From: Acidobacteriota bacterium
Lineage (GTDB): Bacteria > Acidobacteriota > Vicinamibacteria > Vicinamibacterales > Vicinamibacteraceae
NCBI GenBank assembly: GCA_013695405.1
Contig: JACDAO010000361.1
Span: 1-11,047 of the forward strand
Direction of reading: 5' to 3'
Length of the DNA: 11,047 nucleotides
Under the pieces are notes generated by a model that ran no database searches, was not told the DNA's origin, and saw nothing but the letters and a program-made list of their open reading frames with translations. This document shows, one piece after another, positions 7,149 to 11,047 of the stretch. Every line of letters begins with the position of its first letter. The first letter of the stretch is position 1. The position numbers and the translations under genes are program-made.

Positions 7149-9860
7149 ATGCGTCAGTTGGCGCTCGTTGCGTGTGTCGTGCTGTGGACCCTGACCGGTG
7201 CGTCCGGACTGGCGCAGACCGGCATCGTGTCGCCCAAAGAACAGTTCGGCTTCGCCATCGGCGACGACTACCAGCTGGCCACGTACGAACAGCTGTCGGC
7301 GTACTGGCAGCGGCTCGATCAGCAGTCCGATCGCATGACGCTGGTCGACATCGGACGCACCGCCGAGGGCCGCACCCAGTGGATGGCGATCATCACCTCG
7401 CCGGAGAATCATCGCAAGCTGGAGCGCGTGAAGACGATTGCCCGCCGGCTGGCACTGGCCGGCGACGTCGCTACTGCGGCCGAGGCGCACGCGCTGGCCG
7501 CCGAGGGCAAGGCGGTCGTGTGGATCGACGGCGGGTTGCACGCCACCGAGACGCTCGGCGCGCAGCAACTGATCGAGACCGTCTATCAACTCGTCAGCGG
7601 TGAGGACGCCGAGACCAGGCGCATCCTCGACGACGTGGTCGTGCTGGCCGTCCATGCCAACCCCGACGGTCACGACCTGGTCGCCAACTGGTACCTGCGC
7701 GAGCCCGACCCGCGCAAGCGCGTCGAGGGCAACCTGCCGCGTCTCTACCAGAAGTACGCCGGCCACGACAACAACCGCGACTCGTACATGGCGGCGCTGG
7801 CCGAGACCGCCAACATGAACCGGATCCTGTACCGCGAGTGGTACCCGCAGATCATGTACAACCATCACCAGACCGGCCCGGCCGGCACGGTGATGTTCGC
7901 GCCGCCGTTCCGCGATCCGTTCAACTACGTCTACGATCCGCTGATCCCGACCAGCCTCGACCTGGTCGGCGCGGCGATGCACACCCGGTTCGCCGCCGAG
8001 GGCAAGCCCGGTGTCACCATGCGGCGCGGCGCCAACTACTCGACCTGGTGGAACGGCGGACTGCGCACCACGGTGTACTTCCACAACATGATCGGCCTGC
8101 TCACCGAAACGATTGGCAGCCCGACCCCGATCGAGATCCCGTTCCGGCCCGATCGGCTACTGCCGAGCAACGACCTGCCTTTTCCGATCGAGCCGCAGAC
8201 CTGGCACTTCCGCCAGAGCATCGAGTACTCGCTGACGGCCAACCGCGCGGTGCTCGACCTGGCGTCTCGTTACCGCGAGCAGTTCCTGTTCAACATCTGG
8301 CGAATGGGCCGCAACGCGATCGAGCGCGGCCAGACCGACACCTGGACGATGACGCCGGGGCGGCTCGCGAAGCTCAACGAGGAGGCCCGCGCCAGCGGCG
8401 TGCCGGTGACGGCAAGCGGCAGCGGCGGGTCGACCCCGCCGTCGTTGTTCACGCGGGTGCTGCGCGATCCGGCGCTGCGCGATCCGCGCGGGTACATCCT
8501 GTCGGCCGACCAGCCCGATTTCCCGACCGCGATCGTCTTCGCCAACGCGCTGATCAAGGCGGGCGTCGCCGTCCACACCGCGCGCGAAACCTTCAGCGTC
8601 GCCGGGCGGACGTACCCGGCGGGATCGTTGGTGGTCAAGACCGCCCAGGCCTTTCGCCCGCACGTGCTCGACATGTTCGAGCCGCAGGATCACCCCAACG
8701 ACGTCCAGTATCCGGGCGGCCCGCCAATCGCCCCGTACGACAGCGCCGGCTGGACACTGGCCTATCAGATGGGCGTGAAAGTCGACCGCATCCTCGACGC
8801 CTTCGATGGTCCCTTCACGGTGGCCCAGAACGAACTGGCGATCCCGCCCGGTACCGTGCGCGGCCCGGCGCGCGCGGCCGCGTACGCCTTCGCGCACACC
8901 ACCAACCAGGCGTTCCGCGTCGTCAACCGCCTGCTGGCCGCCGGCGATCGCGTGGAACGGCTGGCCGACGGCCGCTTCCTGGTCCGCAGTCGCGCGGGCA
9001 CCCGAGCCCGCCTCCAGGCGCTGGCCACTGTCACCGGCGTGTCCTTCGACGCCTTGTCCGCGCGACCCGCAGCGGGGCGGGTGCTGCGCCCGGTGCGAAT
9101 CGGCCTGTGGGACCGCTTCGGCGGATCGATGCCGTCCGGATGGCTGCGCCTGGTCTTCGAGCAGTTCGAGTTCCCGTACGAGGTGGTCTACCCGGCGCAG
9201 CTCGACGCCGGCAACCTCGGCGCGCGCTTCGACGCGATCGTCCTGGTGGACGGGGCGATCAGCGGCGCCACGGGCGACGACTCCATCGCCCGCAGCCCTC
9301 GTCCCGAGACCATCCCGGCCGAGTACCGGGAGCGGCTCGGCGCGGTGACCGCGTCGCGCACCGTGCCGCAGCTCAAAGCGTTTCTCGAGCAGGGCGGGAC
9401 GGTGCTGGCGATTGGCAGCTCGACCCGGTTGGCCGGACTGCTCGACCTGCCGATCACGAACAAGCTGACCGAGTCGGTGAACGGCGTCGAGCGCCCGCTG
9501 CCGCGCGAGAAGTACTACGTGCCGGGTTCGATCCTGCGCGTCAGGGTCGACCCCAGCCATCCGCTCGCGCACGGCCTGGCCGATCAGGTCGACGTCTACT
9601 TTGACAACAGCCCGGTGTTCGCGCTGCCTGCCGATGCGGCGGCCCGCGGCATCGCCCCGGTGGCCTGGTTCGACACGGCGTCGCCGCTGCGCAGTGGCTG
9701 GGCCTTGGGGCAACAGCAGCTCGAGGGCGGCGTGGCCATTGCCGAAGCCACCGTCGGCAAGGGCACGCTGGTCCTGTACGGCCCGGAAGTGACCTTCCGT
9801 TCCCAGCCGCACGGCACCTTCAAGTTCCTGTTCAACGGGCTGATCAGGAGCGCGAACTAA
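7149..9860 (+). CDS. Secreted M14 family zinc carboxypeptidase-like protein, second diverged paralogue
   Basis: 903 residues from the ATG at 7149, chosen for its Shine-Dalgarno and a short Sec signal peptide (MRQLALVACVVLWTLTGASG, then LAQ; cleavage near residue 23). The M14 domain covers about residues 35-330: HATE (His131, Glu134), ANPDG (171-174), NNRD (208-211), NHHQTG (zinc His240) and catalytic Glu320 in LTETIG. Compared with the first M14 gene, HGNE becomes HATE and DLHEMG becomes NHHQTG, so the two belong to different subfamilies, but WYPQ and NRD are shared and the motif order is identical. The C-terminal half (about residues 640-903) holds a GATase1-like alpha/beta segment (RIGLWDRFGGSMPSGW, DAIVLVDGA) and a beta-rich end with LVLYGPE. 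It is expected to act on peptides outside the cytoplasm. It reads divergently from the SGNH gene and ends 15 bp from the convergent amidohydrolase. Confidence 0.9.
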   Translation: MRQLALVACVVLWTLTGASGLAQTGIVSPKEQFGFAIGDDYQLATYEQLSAYWQRLDQQSDRMTLVDIGRTAEGRTQWMAIITSPENHRKLERVKTIARRLALAGDVATAAEAHALAAEGKAVVWIDGGLHATETLGAQQLIETVYQLVSGEDAETRRILDDVVVLAVHANPDGHDLVANWYLREPDPRKRVEGNLPRLYQKYAGHDNNRDSYMAALAETANMNRILYREWYPQIMYNHHQTGPAGTVMFAPPFRDPFNYVYDPLIPTSLDLVGAAMHTRFAAEGKPGVTMRRGANYSTWWNGGLRTTVYFHNMIGLLTETIGSPTPIEIPFRPDRLLPSNDLPFPIEPQTWHFRQSIEYSLTANRAVLDLASRYREQFLFNIWRMGRNAIERGQTDTWTMTPGRLAKLNEEARASGVPVTASGSGGSTPPSLFTRVLRDPALRDPRGYILSADQPDFPTAIVFANALIKAGVAVHTARETFSVAGRTYPAGSLVVKTAQAFRPHVLDMFEPQDHPNDVQYPGGPPIAPYDSAGWTLAYQMGVKVDRILDAFDGPFTVAQNELAIPPGTVRGPARAAAYAFAHTTNQAFRVVNRLLAAGDRVERLADGRFLVRSRAGTRARLQALATVTGVSFDALSARPAAGRVLRPVRIGLWDRFGGSMPSGWLRLVFEQFEFPYEVVYPAQLDAGNLGARFDAIVLVDGAISGATGDDSIARSPRPETIPAEYRERLGAVTASRTVPQLKAFLEQGGTVLAIGSSTRLAGLLDLPITNKLTESVNGVERPLPREKYYVPGSILRVRVDPSHPLAHGLADQVDVYFDNSPVFALPADAAARGIAPVAWFDTASPLRSGWALGQQQLEGGVAIAEATVGKGTLVLYGPEVTFRSQPHGTFKFLFNGLIRSAN

Positions 9861-9875
9861 CCGGACGCCGCACGG

Positions 9876-11047
9876 CTACGGCACTTCGAGCTGCGCGAGC
9901 CGCTGATCCAGCTCGGCGCGCGGATGCCAGGTGCCGTTGTGCACGACGCCGGCGCGGTCGATCGACCTGGTGATGTCCTGCAGCGGGTTGGCATTGAGCA
10001 CCAGCAGATTGGCGCGCTTGCCGGTCGCCACCGTGCCGTCCTTCGCATCAGTCCCGAAGTAGACCGCGACGTTGCGGGTGCCAGACACCAGCGCCTGATA
10101 CGGCGTCAGCCCGGCCTTGACCACGGCGGCCAGCTCCTGGTGGGTGGCGATGCCCGGCACGTTGAGGATCTGCGGGCTGTCGGCACCGAGCAGGATGCCG
10201 ACTCCCGCCGCTTGCATCTGCCGCAGCAGGGCGCTGCGGAAGGCCATCAGCCGCTGCCGTTGCGCCGCGGACGGCTTCTGCGGCCCGCCCTGGAAGCTAC
10301 GCAGGCCCGACTCCCACTGGCTGCGCAGCGTCGCCGGCACCCAGGCCAGCTCCGGTCGCTGCATTGCCTGCTCGATCGGTTCGTCGATCAGGAAGTTCAG
10401 CATCAGGGTCTCGGTCGGGACCACCCACACGTCAGCCGCCTTGGTCTTCTGCACCAGCGCCGGGATCTTGCCATCGTCGAGATCCTGGGCGATCAGCGTG
10501 CCGAAGAAGCCGCTGCCGGCGGGTCCAATCGTCGCGCCATCGCGCAGCGCCGCCTCGGCATAGCCATCGAGGTGATCGATCGAGCGGTAGCCGGCTTCGA
10601 TCGCACGATGGACACCGACCGCCGCCGGCACGTGTCCGGCAAACGGCAGGCCGACGTCGCGTGCCGTCCGCGCCAACGCCAGAAAGGCGTCGAGCGGCAC
10701 TCCGGGGTGGATCTTGAGCAGGTCGTACCCGGCGGCTTTCTGATCCCGCACCATCTGCTCGGCTGCGGCGACGCTGCTCACCGACTTGCCGTTGGCGGAG
10801 GGACCCGAAGTGTAGATCCGCGGGCCGGTCAGGGCGCCGCTGGCGACGCGGTCGCGCAGTGCCAGTTGCGCAGGATGTCCCTGCATGCTGCGGATGGTCA
10901 GCACGCCATGCACGAGATTGAGCGCCAGAATGCGTTCGTTCAGCGCCGCGTCGGACCCGGCCAGATGGCCGTGCATCTCGCCGATGGCCGGCATCACGTA
11001 CTTGCCGGTCAGCGTCACCACCTGGGCGCCGGCCGGCGGAGTGATCC
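9876..11047 (-). CDS. Amidohydrolase family protein (imidazolonepropionase/Xaa-Pro dipeptidase-like), 5'-truncated by window edge
   Basis: The minus-strand frame is open to the window edge. Codons upstream of the GTG at 11021 read ITPPAGAQV and run straight into VTLTGKYVMPAIGEMHGHL, the usual strand leading to the first metal site, so that GTG is internal. About 50-90 residues, probably with a signal peptide, are missing. Metal-site residues in order: HxH in EMHGHL (bases 10973-10965), a Lys that may be carboxylated in LLKIHPG (10715-10713), His in AGHVP (10634-10632), His in IDHLDGY (10574-10572), and Asp in LLGADSP (10181-10179). The C-terminus has the standard GTVATGKRANLLVLNANPL segment, with Asn where Asp is usual (ADL). 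A binuclear metal hydrolase is therefore expected; relatives cut Xaa-Pro or other dipeptides or cyclic amides. The substrate is not resolved. Its stop (TAG 9878-9876) is 15 bp from the M14 stop. Confidence 0.88.
   Translation of the reverse strand, partial: ITPPAGAQVVTLTGKYVMPAIGEMHGHLAGSDAALNERILALNLVHGVLTIRSMQGHPAQLALRDRVASGALTGPRIYTSGPSANGKSVSSVAAAEQMVRDQKAAGYDLLKIHPGVPLDAFLALARTARDVGLPFAGHVPAAVGVHRAIEAGYRSIDHLDGYAEAALRDGATIGPAGSGFFGTLIAQDLDDGKIPALVQKTKAADVWVVPTETLMLNFLIDEPIEQAMQRPELAWVPATLRSQWESGLRSFQGGPQKPSAAQRQRLMAFRSALLRQMQAAGVGILLGADSPQILNVPGIATHQELAAVVKAGLTPYQALVSGTRNVAVYFGTDAKDGTVATGKRANLLVLNANPLQDITRSIDRAGVVHNGTWHPRAELDQRLAQLEVP

Noticed and set aside
6149..7603. 484-codon open frame on the plus strand opposite the SGNH gene
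   Set aside because: It is antisense to a gene with clear lipobox and SGNH motifs. Its product is rich in Arg, Gly and Ala with no recognisable domain, as expected of a GC-rich shadow frame.
8157..9812. 551-codon open frame on the minus strand inside the second M14 gene
   Set aside because: It is antisense to well-supported M14 coding sequence. Its composition is Arg/Gly/His-rich and no family is recognisable.
9861..9875. Intrinsic terminator between the convergent M14 and amidohydrolase genes
   Set aside because: The gap is only 15 bp, with no convincing stem and no T-run on either strand.
11019..11021. GTG at 11021 (minus) as the start of the amidohydrolase
   Set aside because: The frame stays open to the window edge and upstream residues fit the usual strand before the HxH motif, so the gene is cut by the window.

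Overview
This window is GC-rich (roughly two thirds G+C by eye) and densely coded. It reads as chromosomal DNA of a free-living, protein-degrading bacterium. The mix of a bacterial tricorn-type S41 protease, two very large secreted M14 metallocarboxypeptidase-like proteins, an amidohydrolase and a Tat leader is typical of soil Acidobacteriota (Vicinamibacteria-like) or Gemmatimonadota. That placement is inferred from gene content and style, not from a marker gene. I see no tRNA, rRNA, CRISPR, insertion sequence or phage gene.

Layout. Positions 1-2678 (+) hold a tricorn-like protease that has lost its N-terminus to the left edge. Positions 2742-2843 (+) hold a 33-codon orphan ORF that encodes a twin-arginine signal peptide and then stops; it overlaps the next start by four bases. 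Positions 2840-5614 (+) encode a 924-residue secreted M14 peptidase. A 40-bp convergent gap holds three tandem octamers. On the minus strand, 7114-6176 (SGNH/GDSL lipoprotein) and 6179-5655 (GNAT acetyltransferase) form a two-gene operon with a GTGA overlap. Divergently, 7149-9860 (+) encodes a second, diverged M14 peptidase of 903 residues. Finally, 11047-9876 (-) is an amidohydrolase whose N-terminus lies beyond the right edge. No stretch over 300 bases lacks a gene; the largest gap, 2679-2741, is 63 bp.

How the genes may work together. Four of the six substantial genes are hydrolases expected to act on peptides: an endoprotease-like tricorn homologue, two zinc carboxypeptidase-like enzymes with signal peptides, and an amidohydrolase of the Xaa-Pro dipeptidase/imidazolonepropionase-like type. 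A peptide-scavenging neighbourhood is the simplest reading, but this is inference from families. The genes are not one transcript, because the last gene is on the opposite strand and the minus-strand SGNH/GNAT pair interrupts the plus-strand genes.

The most unusual item is the orphan Tat leader. It has a good ribosome-binding site and no mature protein, and it appears to be either the remnant of a deleted Tat-exported enzyme or a short translated leader feeding the M14 gene. I did not find evidence of a wholly new biological system.
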